A stretch of 64,000 nt of DNA, from positions 62,001-126,000 of the forward strand of contig NZ_KB898331.1 of NCBI RefSeq assembly GCF_000377625.1. Reading direction: 5' to 3'. The notes below the pieces were generated by a model that was not told the origin of the DNA, did no database searches, and saw only the letters and a list, made by a program, of their open reading frames with translations. Of this stretch, positions 47,924 through 55,661 are shown one piece after another. Positions within the stretch are counted from its first letter, which is position 1. Every line of letters begins with the position of its first letter. The stretch is from Prevotella veroralis DSM 19559 = JCM 6290 (GTDB lineage: Bacteria; Bacteroidota; Bacteroidia; Bacteroidales; Bacteroidaceae). A program made the translations under genes and the position numbers.

Positions 47924-48265
47924 TTATAATGCAACGCCAACAGCCTTTGCCAAGGTTTCTTTTATATATGCATTAATGGTCATACCAGCTTGTTGTGCCA
48001 ATAGTGCAATATGACTATGAATCTCTGGAGTAAGGCGTACATTGAGGTTTCCACTATATGACTTATGAGGCTGTATACCTGCTGCTGCACAACTATTAAG
48101 ATAGTCGTCTACTGCACCTTCAAAATCCTTACGAAGATCATTCACGTTTTCACCTTCGTATGTAATGGCATCCTTGCACATACCTAACACCTTTCCATAA
48201 AGGCAATTATCCTCTTCACTATAATCAACACTGCCTATGTAACCTTTATAAGTCATTGTTCCCAT
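47924..48265 (-). CDS. hicB: HicB family antitoxin
   Basis: Antitoxin of 113 residues. The N-terminal half is the HicB partial RNase H-like fold (YKGYIGSVDYSEEDNCLYGKV, DAITYEGENVNDLRKDFEGAVDDY), and the C-terminal half a ribbon-helix-helix DNA-binding domain (NLNVRLTPEIHSHIALLAQQ, AGMTINAYIKETL). It should bind and neutralise HicA and repress the operon. The ATG at 48265 has a clear Shine-Dalgarno GGGAGG 7 nt upstream, unusual in this genome. It is 12 nt downstream of hicA. Confidence 0.88.
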   Translation of the reverse strand: MGTMTYKGYIGSVDYSEEDNCLYGKVLGMCKDAITYEGENVNDLRKDFEGAVDDYLNSCAAAGIQPHKSYSGNLNVRLTPEIHSHIALLAQQAGMTINAYIKETLAKAVGVAL

Positions 48266-48277
48266 GTTGTATCCTCC

Positions 48278-48538
48278 CTACTTTATATAATTATTAACCT
48301 TTAGGAATATCATTACTTGCTTCATCACGTACCCTTTAATAATATTAGTTGGATGCGGTTTGTGCATAATGTAACGATTACCATCACTCTCATTTACAAA
48401 GATAACACGTGATCCCGATGTGGAACCTTTATGTTCTAAATGGAAACCAAACTGCTTGAATAACATTTCCATCTCACCAAAAGAGAAGTCTTTTGGGAGT
48501 TCATTGAAACGTTTAAGTAGCTTATCTTTCTTATTCAT
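48278..48538 (-). CDS. hicA: HicA family toxin (mRNA interferase type)
   Basis: Small basic protein of 86 residues with the double-stranded-RNA-binding-like HicA fold: FSFGEMEMLFKQFGFHLEHKGSTSGSRVIF followed by YIMHKPHP (quoted in parts). It lies first in the pair, as in classical hicAB operons. In classical HicA toxins the catalytic histidine is in a GSH motif; here the place reads GSR, and the nearest histidines are in HLEHKG and MHKPHP. Many database HicA proteins have this variant, so activity cannot be ruled out. A palindromic operator overlaps its promoter. Confidence 0.82.
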   Translation of the reverse strand: MNKKDKLLKRFNELPKDFSFGEMEMLFKQFGFHLEHKGSTSGSRVIFVNESDGNRYIMHKPHPTNIIKGYVMKQVMIFLKVNNYIK

Positions 48539-48555
48539 AATAGTCTTCTCGTGTA

Positions 48556-48587
48556 CAAAAGTAACTATTATTAGTTACAAACACAAA
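48556..48587 (-). promoter_or_regulatory. Promoter of hicAB
   Basis: Read leftwards: TTTG 48587..48584, 20-nt spacer, TACTTTTG 48563..48556; the hicA ATG is 18 nt further on. Confidence 0.75.
48561..48578. promoter_or_regulatory. Probable HicB operator palindrome
   Basis: GTAACTATTATTAGTTAC: perfect 7-bp arms GTAACTA/TAGTTAC around TTAT. It fills the spacer between the -33 and -7 boxes of hicAB, where a ribbon-helix-helix repressor would block RNA polymerase. Confidence 0.75.
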
Positions 48588-48716
48588 TTATTATGGTTGT
48601 TTTTAATGGTTTATTATAACAAAGAATAACATGACATTCATTCCAAGACTTCTATAACAATAACTGAAAAAAGCATTTTACAGAAGATAGAGTGGGGTAG
48701 GGTGGTTTATAAACAG

Positions 48717-48747
48717 AAAACCTTTCCCATAAACAAGGAAAGGTTTT
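48717..48747 (-). terminator. Terminator after the DUF4254 gene
   Basis: Perfect 11-bp stem AAAACCTTTCC (48717..48727) and GGAAAGGTTTT (48737..48747), ending in a T-run on the minus strand 10 nt after the stop codon. Confidence 0.8.
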
Positions 48748-48757
48748 CAATATATCG

Positions 48758-49363
48758 TTACTTCTTTTTATAAAGTATCGGATTCGTTGAAGGATCGTTG
48801 TACATCTTCATCTGCCTGTAAACCTTCATATATTTTCGTCCATGCTGAATATCATCAAGCAACTGATCAATAGCCAAACTAAGGTCTTTCTGTTGCTCAC
48901 AAAGGATATTCAACTTCGACTTACACTTCTCTATATGCTCCTCTGATGCATCTTTACGCTCGGTCTGCTCCTTCATGTGATATATCTTTAATGCAAGGAT
49001 AGAGAGGCGATCTACTGCCCACGCAGGACTCTCAGTGTTAATAGTAGCATTCGGTAAAGGCGTTACATCAGAGTAGAGTTGACGGAAATAAGAGTCTATC
49101 TGTTCTACAAGATCTGTACGATCTTGATTTGAACGGTCTATTCTGTGCTTAAGACTCATACCATCTTCTGGACTGAGATGTGGGTCACGGATAAGATCTT
49201 CGAAATGCCATTGAACGGTATCAATCCAGCATTTCAAATAGAGACGATTCTCTATCGACTCCCTGTCATAAGGGTTATTAATCGGGGTATCAACGTTATC
49301 TGTGACATGATAATCACGAATAGCTTGATTAAAGATCTCGTTACACTGTTCTGTAAATGACAT
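48758..49363 (-). CDS. DUF4254 family protein
   Basis: Soluble, mainly helical protein of 201 residues. The segment NPYDRESIENRLYLKCWIDTVQWHFEDLIRDP (about 28-59; family mark is ID-TVQWH-EDLIRDP) agrees with the DUF4254 family found in Bacteroidota. Charged helices follow, including a coiled-coil-like stretch near residues 130-165. No function is established. It has its own perfect promoter, 26 nt upstream, and its own terminator, so it is a single-gene unit. Confidence 0.78.
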   Translation of the reverse strand: MSFTEQCNEIFNQAIRDYHVTDNVDTPINNPYDRESIENRLYLKCWIDTVQWHFEDLIRDPHLSPEDGMSLKHRIDRSNQDRTDLVEQIDSYFRQLYSDVTPLPNATINTESPAWAVDRLSILALKIYHMKEQTERKDASEEHIEKCKSKLNILCEQQKDLSLAIDQLLDDIQHGRKYMKVYRQMKMYNDPSTNPILYKKK

Positions 49364-49389
49364 TCGGGTATTACTTTTTAATTATTGTG

Positions 49390-49420
49390 CAAATATAAAC
49401 CAAAATACTTAAAGCACAAA
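49390..49420 (-). promoter_or_regulatory. Promoter of the DUF4254 gene
   Basis: Read leftwards: TTTG 49420..49417, 19-nt spacer, TATATTTG 49397..49390. Confidence 0.75.
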
Positions 49421-49576
49421 ATAAAACAGATGTTTTTAATGCCTATAGGATTTAAAGAAAGGAAAGAAAGATATAAAAGCAATAACAAGAATGTTTTCCG
49501 TACAATGCAAAAGATTATTTTCTTATGAGCTACTAGTGTGCGGAAAAAGATAGGGTAGGGATGTATAAGAAAACAG

Positions 49577-49664
49577 AAGAGCCTTACTTACCCATAACAA
49601 AAGGCTCTTCTTCCTGTAACGAGAGCCTCCCTTGAATGCGAAAAGGGCGTCTTTTCATTTTGAG
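49577..49664. repeat. 22-bp array, 4 units
   Basis: Units at 49577, 49599, 49621 and 49643 begin AAGAGCCTTACTT, AAAAGGCTCTTCTT, GAGAGCCTCCCTTG and AAGGGCGTCTTTTC. AAGAGCCTT and AAGGCTCTT are exact complements in neighbouring units. It lies in the 906-bp gene-free gap between the DUF4254 gene and acpP. Confidence 0.8.
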
Positions 49665-49759
49665 AAATAAGTAGGTACAGGGGGCAATACTACTGGATAA
49701 GAGTATAACAAAAAGGATAAACGGAAAGACATAATAACAATATTACTAAGAGATATTTT

Positions 49760-49866
49760 CATTTTCCTGTCACTCCTGTCATACTTTCATTAGTTATAAC
49801 TTATTGCTATATAAATAATTAGCCGAAATGTTAAAACTGACAGCAACTGAAATATAAAAATAATTT
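49760..49866 (-). repeat. Dispersed ~105-bp repeat, copy 2 (inverted)
   Basis: Read on the minus strand it carries CAGTTGCTGTCAGTTTTAAC and, 60 bp on, TATGACAGGAGTGACAGG, in the same arrangement as copy 1 at 7735. The copies differ mainly in the middle third. No ORF; the rest of the gap to 50120 shows nothing. Confidence 0.7.
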
Positions 49867-50126
49867 GGGTTTTGTAGTAAACCAATGAGGCTTTTGAAAA
49901 CTATGGAAAACATAAGGCATTTAACTTATTTCATACTAACTCCATTGCAACCATAAGTAATTTAAAGTGAAGAACTATCTCCTCTTAATAAGACATCATT
50001 ATAAATCCAGCACATAATTTATATCAAAGAAAGGCTAAAACTAACTTACCTTATATTATAAGTAACATTTGAATGAAGTGAGATAATCGTTTGAAGAGAC
50101 GCAAGATAAAGTGATAAATCATAGAA

Positions 50127-50173
50127 AAACATGCACAAACTATAGGGTGTTGTGCATGTTTGAGTGCTTTTTT
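50127..50173 (+). terminator. Strong hairpin plus T-run, no gene upstream
   Basis: Perfect 12-bp stem AAACATGCACAA (50127..50138) and TTGTGCATGTTT (50150..50161), with six Ts at 50168..50173. There is no plus-strand gene within 5 kb upstream, so it may end a small RNA or shield the acpP promoter that follows. Confidence 0.7.
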
Positions 50174-50183
50174 ACGTCAAAAA

Positions 50184-50215
50184 CTTGCATACATGGAAAA
50201 TTTATATTTCCTTTG
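50184..50215 (+). promoter_or_regulatory. Candidate promoter of acpP
   Basis: CTTG at 50184..50187, 20-nt spacer, TTCCTTTG at 50208..50215 (one mismatch to TAnnTTTG), about 54 nt before the acpP ATG. Confidence 0.5.
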
Positions 50216-50269
50216 CAGGCGCATTTTAGAATTTAGAAATCAATATTAAACAATTTAAAACTTACAGTT

Positions 50270-50506
50270 ATGTCAGAAATTGAATCAAAAGTAAAGGCTA
50301 TTATCGTAGATAAACTTGGTGTTGACGAGGCAGAGGTTAAGCCAGAGGCAAGCTTCACAAACGATCTTGGTGCAGACTCTTTGGACACTGTAGAGCTCAT
50401 CATGGAATTTGAGAAAGAGTTTGGTATCTCTATTCCAGACGATAAGGCTGAGAAGATTGCTACTGTTGGCGATGCAATCGCTTACATTGAGGAAAACGCT
50501 AAGTAA
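50270..50506 (+). CDS. acpP: Acyl carrier protein
   Basis: Acidic 78-residue carrier that holds growing acyl chains on a phosphopantetheine arm during fatty acid synthesis. The attachment serine is in [15 protein letters not shown] near residue 39. The sequence is typical in length and charge. fabF follows, with a terminator-like hairpin between them. Confidence 0.97.
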   Translation: MSEIESKVKAIIVDKLGVDEAEVKPEASFTNDLGADSLDTVELIMEFEKEFGISIPDDKAEKIATVGDAIAYIEENAK

Positions 50507-50529
50507 GTTTAGCCTATATGTAAAAAGCA

Positions 50530-50565
50530 CCAGGCAAAGCACTTTGTTTTGCTTGGCTTTTTTTT
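50530..50565 (+). terminator. Hairpin with T-run between acpP and fabF
   Basis: CCAGGCAAA (50530..50538) pairs with TTTGCTTGG (50548..50556), followed by eight Ts. A partial terminator here would keep acpP expression above that of fabF. Confidence 0.7.
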
Positions 50566-50596
50566 AGGTTACTTGTTTTAACTTATATTTCAACGC

Positions 50597-51859
50597 ATGG
50601 AATTAAAGAGAGTAGTTGTAACAGGTCTTGGTGCCGTTACTCCTTTAGGCAATACTCCAGAGGAGACTTGGCAGAATATGCTGGCAGGTAAGAGTGGTGC
50701 TGCACCTATTACATATTTCGATACAACGCAGTTCAAGACACAATTTGCATGTGAGGTTAAGAACCTAAACGTCAATGAATACATTGATCGTAAGGAGGCT
50801 CGCAAACTTGATCGTTACACTCAATTAGCAATTATCAGTGCTATGCAAGGTGTTAAGGACGCTGCTATCGACTTGGAGAAAGTTGATAAAAACCGCGTTG
50901 GCGTTATCTATGGTGTAGGTATTGGTGGTATCAAAACTTTCGAAGATGAGGTTACTTACTATGCACAACATCTAGAGAATGGTCCTAAGTTCAACCCATT
51001 CTTCATTCCAAAGATGATCGCTGATATTGCGGCAGGACAGATTTCAATCCACTTCGGATTCCATGGTCCTAACTACACAACAACATCTGCATGTGCTTCA
51101 TCTACTAATGCATTAGCATCAGCATTTAATCAGATTCGTTTAGGAAAGGCTGACATCATTGTTAGTGGTGGTGCAGAAGCTGCCATCTGTGCTTGTGGTG
51201 TAGGTGGTTTCAATGCTATGCACGCACTTTCAACACGCAATGATGACCCAGAACATGCATCTCGTCCATTCTCAGCAAGCCGTGATGGCTTCGTAATGGG
51301 AGAGGGTGCTGGCTGCTTGATACTCGAAGAATTAGAGCATGCAAAGGCTCGTGGTGCTAAGATCTATGCAGAGATGGTTGGTGAAGGTGAATCTGCTGAT
51401 GCTCATCATATCACTGCATCTCACCCAGAGGGACTTGGTGCTAAACTCGTCATGAAGGCAGCTTTAAATGATGCGCACTTGAATCCAGAGGATATAGACT
51501 ATATCAACGTACATGGTACTTCTACTCATGTTGGTGATATCTCAGAAGCTAAAGCCATCAAGGAGTTGTTTGGTGAAGCTGCTTACAAGCTCAACATCTC
51601 TTCTACAAAGAGTATGACAGGTCACTTACTCGGTGCCGCTGGTGCTGTAGAAGCCATGGCTTGCGTATTGTCTGTGCAAAATGATATAGTTCCTCCAACT
51701 ATCAATCACGAAGAAAATGATAATGATCCAGAGCTGGATTACAACTTAAATTTCACGTTCAACAAAGCTCAGAAACGTGAAGTTCGTGCTGCACTCAGCA
51801 ACACCTTCGGCTTTGGTGGTCACAACGCTTGTGTCATATTCAAGAAATATGCTGAATAA
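50597..51859 (+). CDS. fabF: 3-oxoacyl-ACP synthase II
   Basis: Condensing enzyme of fatty acid elongation, 420 residues, cytosolic, partner of AcpP. The Cys-His-His triad is visible: cysteine in TTSACASSTNAL (near 167), histidines in VHGTSTHVGD (near 307) and STKSMTGHLLGAAGA (near 344). The Gly-rich end FGFGGHNACVIF is conserved. It overlaps rnc by 11 nt, an arrangement also common in other bacteria (acpP-fabF-rnc). Confidence 0.97.
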   Translation: MELKRVVVTGLGAVTPLGNTPEETWQNMLAGKSGAAPITYFDTTQFKTQFACEVKNLNVNEYIDRKEARKLDRYTQLAIISAMQGVKDAAIDLEKVDKNRVGVIYGVGIGGIKTFEDEVTYYAQHLENGPKFNPFFIPKMIADIAAGQISIHFGFHGPNYTTTSACASSTNALASAFNQIRLGKADIIVSGGAEAAICACGVGGFNAMHALSTRNDDPEHASRPFSASRDGFVMGEGAGCLILEELEHAKARGAKIYAEMVGEGESADAHHITASHPEGLGAKLVMKAALNDAHLNPEDIDYINVHGTSTHVGDISEAKAIKELFGEAAYKLNISSTKSMTGHLLGAAGAVEAMACVLSVQNDIVPPTINHEENDNDPELDYNLNFTFNKAQKREVRAALSNTFGFGGHNACVIFKKYAE

Positions 51860-52913
51860 TATAGTTGATAGAATAAAGCTCCCTTTCCGCAAGGAGAAGG
51901 AGCTTTATTTGTCTTTGTACCATATCATTGGCTTTATTCCCCACAATATCGATTATTACAAGACTGCTCTTTTGCACAAGAGTATAGCACGTCGTAATGC
52001 AAAGGGAAAGCCTGTAAACAATGAACGACTCGAGTTTCTCGGCGATGCAATACTTGATGCTATTGTTGGCGACATTGTTTACGAGCATTTCCCATATAAG
52101 CGTGAAGGCTTCCTTACCAATACACGCTCCAAGATAGTACAACGTGATACACTCAACAGATTGGCTAAAGAGATGGGAATCAATCAATTGATTCTCTCTA
52201 ATGGGCACTCTTCTTCTCACAATAGTTATATGGGAGGAAATGCATTTGAAGCACTTGTTGGGGCACTTTATCTTGATCATGGCTACAATGCTTGTATGGA
52301 GTTTATGAGAAAGCAGATTCTTGGTGAACTCATTAATATAGATAAGGTGGCATATAAAGAAGTGAACTTTAAGTCAAAGCTCATCGAATGGAGCCAGAAG
52401 AATAAGGTCAATATGGAGTTCCGACTCATCGAACATGAGAAGGACAAACAAGGCAGTCCTACTTTCCACTTCCAAGTCTTTATGGAAGAGATTGCATGTG
52501 GTGAGGGACGTGGATACTCAAAGAAAGAAGGACAACAAGAGGCTGCTAAACTCACTCTTCAGCGTCTTCGTCGTGAACCACAGTTCATTGAAGAGATCTT
52601 TTCAGCTAAGGCTAACCGCACAAAGATGGAGGAAGAACCAGTCTTAAATGTACCTGAAACATCGCAAGACATGAGTTTTATCGTAAGCTCAGATACAGAA
52701 AAAGAAAAGCAGGAAACACCTTTCTATACAGAAGTATTCGATGAGAAAACATCTGCCGCAGACAATAAGAAGACAAAAGAAAATGCTTTTTTCCAACAGG
52801 AAGAAGAAGATTCTAAGGCTGATGAATTCGATCTCTCGGGTATCTCTCATTCACAAAAGATGGACAAAGAGAGTATTATTGCGGCAGCTGAATCACAAGC
52901 TTTCGAAAAGTAA
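51849..52913 (+). CDS. rnc: Ribonuclease III with a long acidic tail
   Basis: Double-strand-specific RNase for rRNA and mRNA processing. The ATG at 51849, inside the fabF end, gives a normal N-terminus (MLNNIVDRIKLPF); the longer frame from 51777 is only read-through of fabF. The catalytic signature NERLEFLGDAILDAIVGD is near residue 57, and a dsRNA-binding domain (FKSKLIEWSQKNKV, EGRGYSKKEGQQEAAK) follows. After about residue 245 comes a ~110-residue tail rich in E, D, K and S with no domain that I recognise, making the protein 354 residues instead of about 230-250. Confidence 0.95.
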   Translation: MLNNIVDRIKLPFRKEKELYLSLYHIIGFIPHNIDYYKTALLHKSIARRNAKGKPVNNERLEFLGDAILDAIVGDIVYEHFPYKREGFLTNTRSKIVQRDTLNRLAKEMGINQLILSNGHSSSHNSYMGGNAFEALVGALYLDHGYNACMEFMRKQILGELINIDKVAYKEVNFKSKLIEWSQKNKVNMEFRLIEHEKDKQGSPTFHFQVFMEEIACGEGRGYSKKEGQQEAAKLTLQRLRREPQFIEEIFSAKANRTKMEEEPVLNVPETSQDMSFIVSSDTEKEKQETPFYTEVFDEKTSAADNKKTKENAFFQQEEEDSKADEFDLSGISHSQKMDKESIIAAAESQAFEK

Positions 52914-52928
52914 AGATCATACCTTAAT

Positions 52929-52972
52929 AAAAGAAAAGACGATGATGATTGACTATCATCGTCTTTTCTTTT
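52929..52972 (+). terminator. Intrinsic terminator after rnc
   Basis: Perfect 18-bp stem: AAAAGAAAAGACGATGAT (52929..52946) and ATCATCGTCTTTTCTTTT (52955..52972), 8-nt loop. Confidence 0.85.
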
Positions 52973-53023
52973 ATCTTAAAATACCAGCTCTAACACCATT
53001 ACTAACCTATCAATTACTACCTA

Positions 53024-53055
53024 TTTGCTAGTCTCGAATTAATTATGTACTTTTG
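53024..53055 (+). promoter_or_regulatory. Promoter of ychF
   Basis: TTTG at 53024..53027, 20-nt spacer, TACTTTTG at 53048..53055, 28 nt before the ATG. Confidence 0.75.
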
Positions 53056-53083
53056 CATCAAAGATATAAACGTTTATTAGAAC

Positions 53084-54187
53084 ATGGCATTAAAATGTGG
53101 TATAGTAGGACTACCAAACGTTGGTAAGTCTACTCTTTTCAACTGTCTAAGCAGTGCCAAAGCACAGGCAGCTAACTTCCCGTTCTGTACTATCGAACCG
53201 AATCTCGGTGTAATTAGCGTTCCAGACGAACGCCTCAATAAGTTAGCAGAGATTGTTCACCCAGGAAGAATCGTTCCTGCTACCTGCGAGATTGTTGATA
53301 TTGCAGGGCTTGTAAAGGGAGCTTCTAAGGGTGAAGGACTCGGTAATAAGTTCCTTGGTAACATCCGTGAATGTGACGCCATCATACATGTTATTCGTTG
53401 CTTTGAGGATGATAACGTTGTAAGAGAAGGTGGTATGGCTGTTAATCCAATAGAAGATAAAGAAATTATTGATACTGAGTTGCAGTTAAAAGACCTTGAA
53501 ACGATAGAGTCACAACTCGCAAAACAACAGAAGATTGCAGCTACTGGTAATAAAGATGCTAAGATCCTTGTATCTGTACTAGAAGCTTATAAGGAGGTAC
53601 TAGAGCAAGGTAAGAATGCACGTAGCGTTGAGTTCGAAAGCAAAGAAGAACAACAAGCAGCACACGATCTCTTCCTTTTAACCACTAAGCCAGTTCTTTA
53701 TGTTTGCAATGTAGACGAGTCTAGCGCAAAGACAGGCAATGAATACAGCAAACAGATTGAGAAGATTGCTGCTGAAGAAGGAGCTGAAGCAATGGTTATA
53801 GCTGCTAAGACAGAAGAAGACATCGCTTCTCTCGATAGTTATGAGGATAAGCAAATGTTCCTCGAAGAGCTTGGTTTGGAAGAGAGTGGTGTGAACCGTC
53901 TTATCAATAAGGCTTATCATCTCCTCAACTTACAGACTTTCATCACTGCAGGTGAGATGGAGGTGAAGGCATGGACATTCCATAAAGGATGGAAAGCACC
54001 ACAATGTGCAGGTGTTATTCACACCGACTTTGAAAAGGGATTTATACGTGCTGAGGTCATCAAATACGAAGATTACATTAAATATGGCTCTGAGGCAGCT
54101 ATCAGAGAAGCAGGTAAACTAGGCATAGAAGGTAAGGAGTATGTTGTACAAGATGGTGATATCATGCACTTCCGATTCAATGTATAA
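53084..54187 (+). CDS. ychF: Redox-regulated ATPase YchF
   Basis: Obg-family nucleotidase of 367 residues that binds ribosomes and prefers ATP. The P-loop GLPNVGKSTLFN is at residues 8-19, DIAGLVKGASKGEGLGNKFL follows, and the usual NKxD is replaced by NVDE, the reason these proteins prefer ATP. A coiled-coil insert and the C-terminal TGS domain (TFHKGWKAPQCAGVIHTDFE) complete it. lgt begins 18 nt later, so they are likely cotranscribed. Confidence 0.97.
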   Translation: MALKCGIVGLPNVGKSTLFNCLSSAKAQAANFPFCTIEPNLGVISVPDERLNKLAEIVHPGRIVPATCEIVDIAGLVKGASKGEGLGNKFLGNIRECDAIIHVIRCFEDDNVVREGGMAVNPIEDKEIIDTELQLKDLETIESQLAKQQKIAATGNKDAKILVSVLEAYKEVLEQGKNARSVEFESKEEQQAAHDLFLLTTKPVLYVCNVDESSAKTGNEYSKQIEKIAAEEGAEAMVIAAKTEEDIASLDSYEDKQMFLEELGLEESGVNRLINKAYHLLNLQTFITAGEMEVKAWTFHKGWKAPQCAGVIHTDFEKGFIRAEVIKYEDYIKYGSEAAIREAGKLGIEGKEYVVQDGDIMHFRFNV

Positions 54188-54205
54188 GCAATAACTCACA
54201 TCACT

Positions 54206-55048
54206 ATGAATACGTTACTTTATATTGCTTGGAGACCAGACGAGTATCTCATACATATTGGTTCTGCAGGTATTCGATGGTATGGAATGTGTTGGTTAGT
54301 GGGTTTAGCACTCGGCTTCTTCATGATGAAGTGGCTCTATAAACGCCATAATTACCCTGATGAGAAGTTTGAACCACTCTTCCTTTACATGTTCATAAGC
54401 ATTCTTGCAGGTGCAAGATTGGGTCATTGCCTCTTTTATGAGCCCGAATACTTCCTTACTTCATGGGATCATGTCATCGAAATGATCGTCCCTATCAAGC
54501 ATTTAGCTAATGGTTCATGGACTTTCTCAGGCTATCAAGGACTCGCATCACATGGTGGTGTCATTGGAATGCTCATTGGTTTATCCCTTTACATACATCG
54601 TATGAAGATGCCAACATGGGTTGTTCTTGACTTCTTTGGGATTGTTTCAGGACTCACAGCGACCTTTATTCGTTTTGGAAACCTTATGAATTCAGAGATA
54701 ATCGGTAAGGTTACTGATGTGCCATGGGCGTTTATCTTCTATAAAGTTGATACTTATCCACGCCATCCAGGGCAACTCTATGAGGCGATAGCATACATTT
54801 GTTTCTTCGCAATCATATACTTTATATATAGACGCCACCCTGAGAAAGTGGGTACAGGACTCTTTTTCGGTCTCTGTTTAACGCTTATCTTCACCTTTAG
54901 ATTCTTCATTGAATACACCAAGGAGGTGCAAGAAACATTCGAAGCAGGCCTTCCTATTGATATGGGACAGATACTTAGTATTCCGTTCATTATAATAGGT
55001 TTAGGAGCTATCAGGCACTCCTTTAAAGCAAAACCAACTAAAGTATAA
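54206..55048 (+). CDS. lgt: Prolipoprotein diacylglyceryl transferase
   Basis: Inner-membrane enzyme that attaches diacylglycerol to the lipobox cysteine of lipoproteins, such as the one encoded at 22193. The 280 residues contain seven or so membrane segments and the Lgt signature ASHGGVIGMLIGL and FIRFGNLMNSEIIGKVTDVPW, with the essential arginine and asparagine. RWYGMCWLVGLALGF near the N-terminus is also typical. A long hairpin follows. Confidence 0.96.
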   Translation: MNTLLYIAWRPDEYLIHIGSAGIRWYGMCWLVGLALGFFMMKWLYKRHNYPDEKFEPLFLYMFISILAGARLGHCLFYEPEYFLTSWDHVIEMIVPIKHLANGSWTFSGYQGLASHGGVIGMLIGLSLYIHRMKMPTWVVLDFFGIVSGLTATFIRFGNLMNSEIIGKVTDVPWAFIFYKVDTYPRHPGQLYEAIAYICFFAIIYFIYRRHPEKVGTGLFFGLCLTLIFTFRFFIEYTKEVQETFEAGLPIDMGQILSIPFIIIGLGAIRHSFKAKPTKV

Positions 55049-55054
55049 TACTCT

Positions 55055-55119
55055 AAAGGCTGTTCTAAATATCAATCTATCGTTTAGATACATTATAGAT
55101 AATATTTGGAACAGTCTTT
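55055..55119 (+). terminator. Long hairpin terminator after lgt
   Basis: An 18-bp stem with two G-T pairs: AAAGGCTGTTCTAAATAT (55055..55072) and ATATTTGGAACAGTCTTT (55102..55119); a smaller ATCTAT/ATAGAT stem lies inside. Confidence 0.75.
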
Positions 55120-55274
55120 CTTTATACCCTTCTTTCTTACTATAAACACTCATCTTTATTATTCAAAACACCCGAATAGGGTAGAAGAGAGCATTTCTTA
55201 ATATAAAAAATAATCTATTTTTATATTGCCTTTCATCTGTTTAAATTCTATTTTTAGTCTATTTTCCTAAATAA

Positions 55275-55362
55275 GAAAAGCCTTTCTCTAATTTAAAGAG
55301 CTGTTTTCTCTATCATACATAGGCTTTTAAAAGGATAAAAGAGCTACTTTCTCAATTTATAA
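55275..55362. repeat. 22-bp array, 4 units
   Basis: Units at 55275, 55297, 55319 and 55341 begin GAAAAGCCTTTCTC, AGAGCTGTTTTCTC, ATAGGCTTTTAAAAGG and GAGCTACTTTCTC. Weaker 22-bp phasing may extend left to 55209. It lies in the 613-bp gap between lgt and nrdA; the rest of the gap is AT-rich with no gene. Confidence 0.6.
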
Positions 55363-55535
55363 CGGATAATTACATCTTCAATTAGAAACGTTTTGAGACA
55401 ATAGAGATAAGACTTATAATTACTGAAAAATACTATTTCCAACACATCAGAAAATAGATTAATTCGATAATTATTAAAACTTTATAAGGATTAAAAAATA
55501 TCCATTTTAGACAACAATCTATCGTTATTTTTTGG

Positions 55536-55543
55536 TAACTTTG
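55536..55543 (+). promoter_or_regulatory. -7 element of nrdA
   Basis: TAACTTTG, about 118 nt before the nrdA ATG; no TTTG at the normal spacing. Confidence 0.5.
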
Positions 55544-55570
55544 CCAATAATAAAGATACAAATAATACGT

Positions 55571-55611
55571 AACTATTTGATAAATAATTGTTTATCAAAG
55601 GCATAATAGTT
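55571..55611 (+). promoter_or_regulatory. Stem-loop in the nrdA leader
   Basis: TTTGATAAA (55576..55584) pairs with TTTATCAAA (55591..55599), and outer arms AACTAT and ATAGTT (55606..55611) add to it. It would be in the 5' leader, about 50 nt before the nrdA ATG, so it could be an operator or an RNA control element. Confidence 0.5.
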
Positions 55612-55661
55612 ATTTATTCGATTAGAAGTAGATTAAAATAGAAAACTTATAAATAGATTCA

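Noticed and set aside
51777..51848. Longer start for rnc
   Set aside because: It is only read-through of the fabF reading region in another frame; the ATG at 51849 gives the normal RNase III N-terminus.
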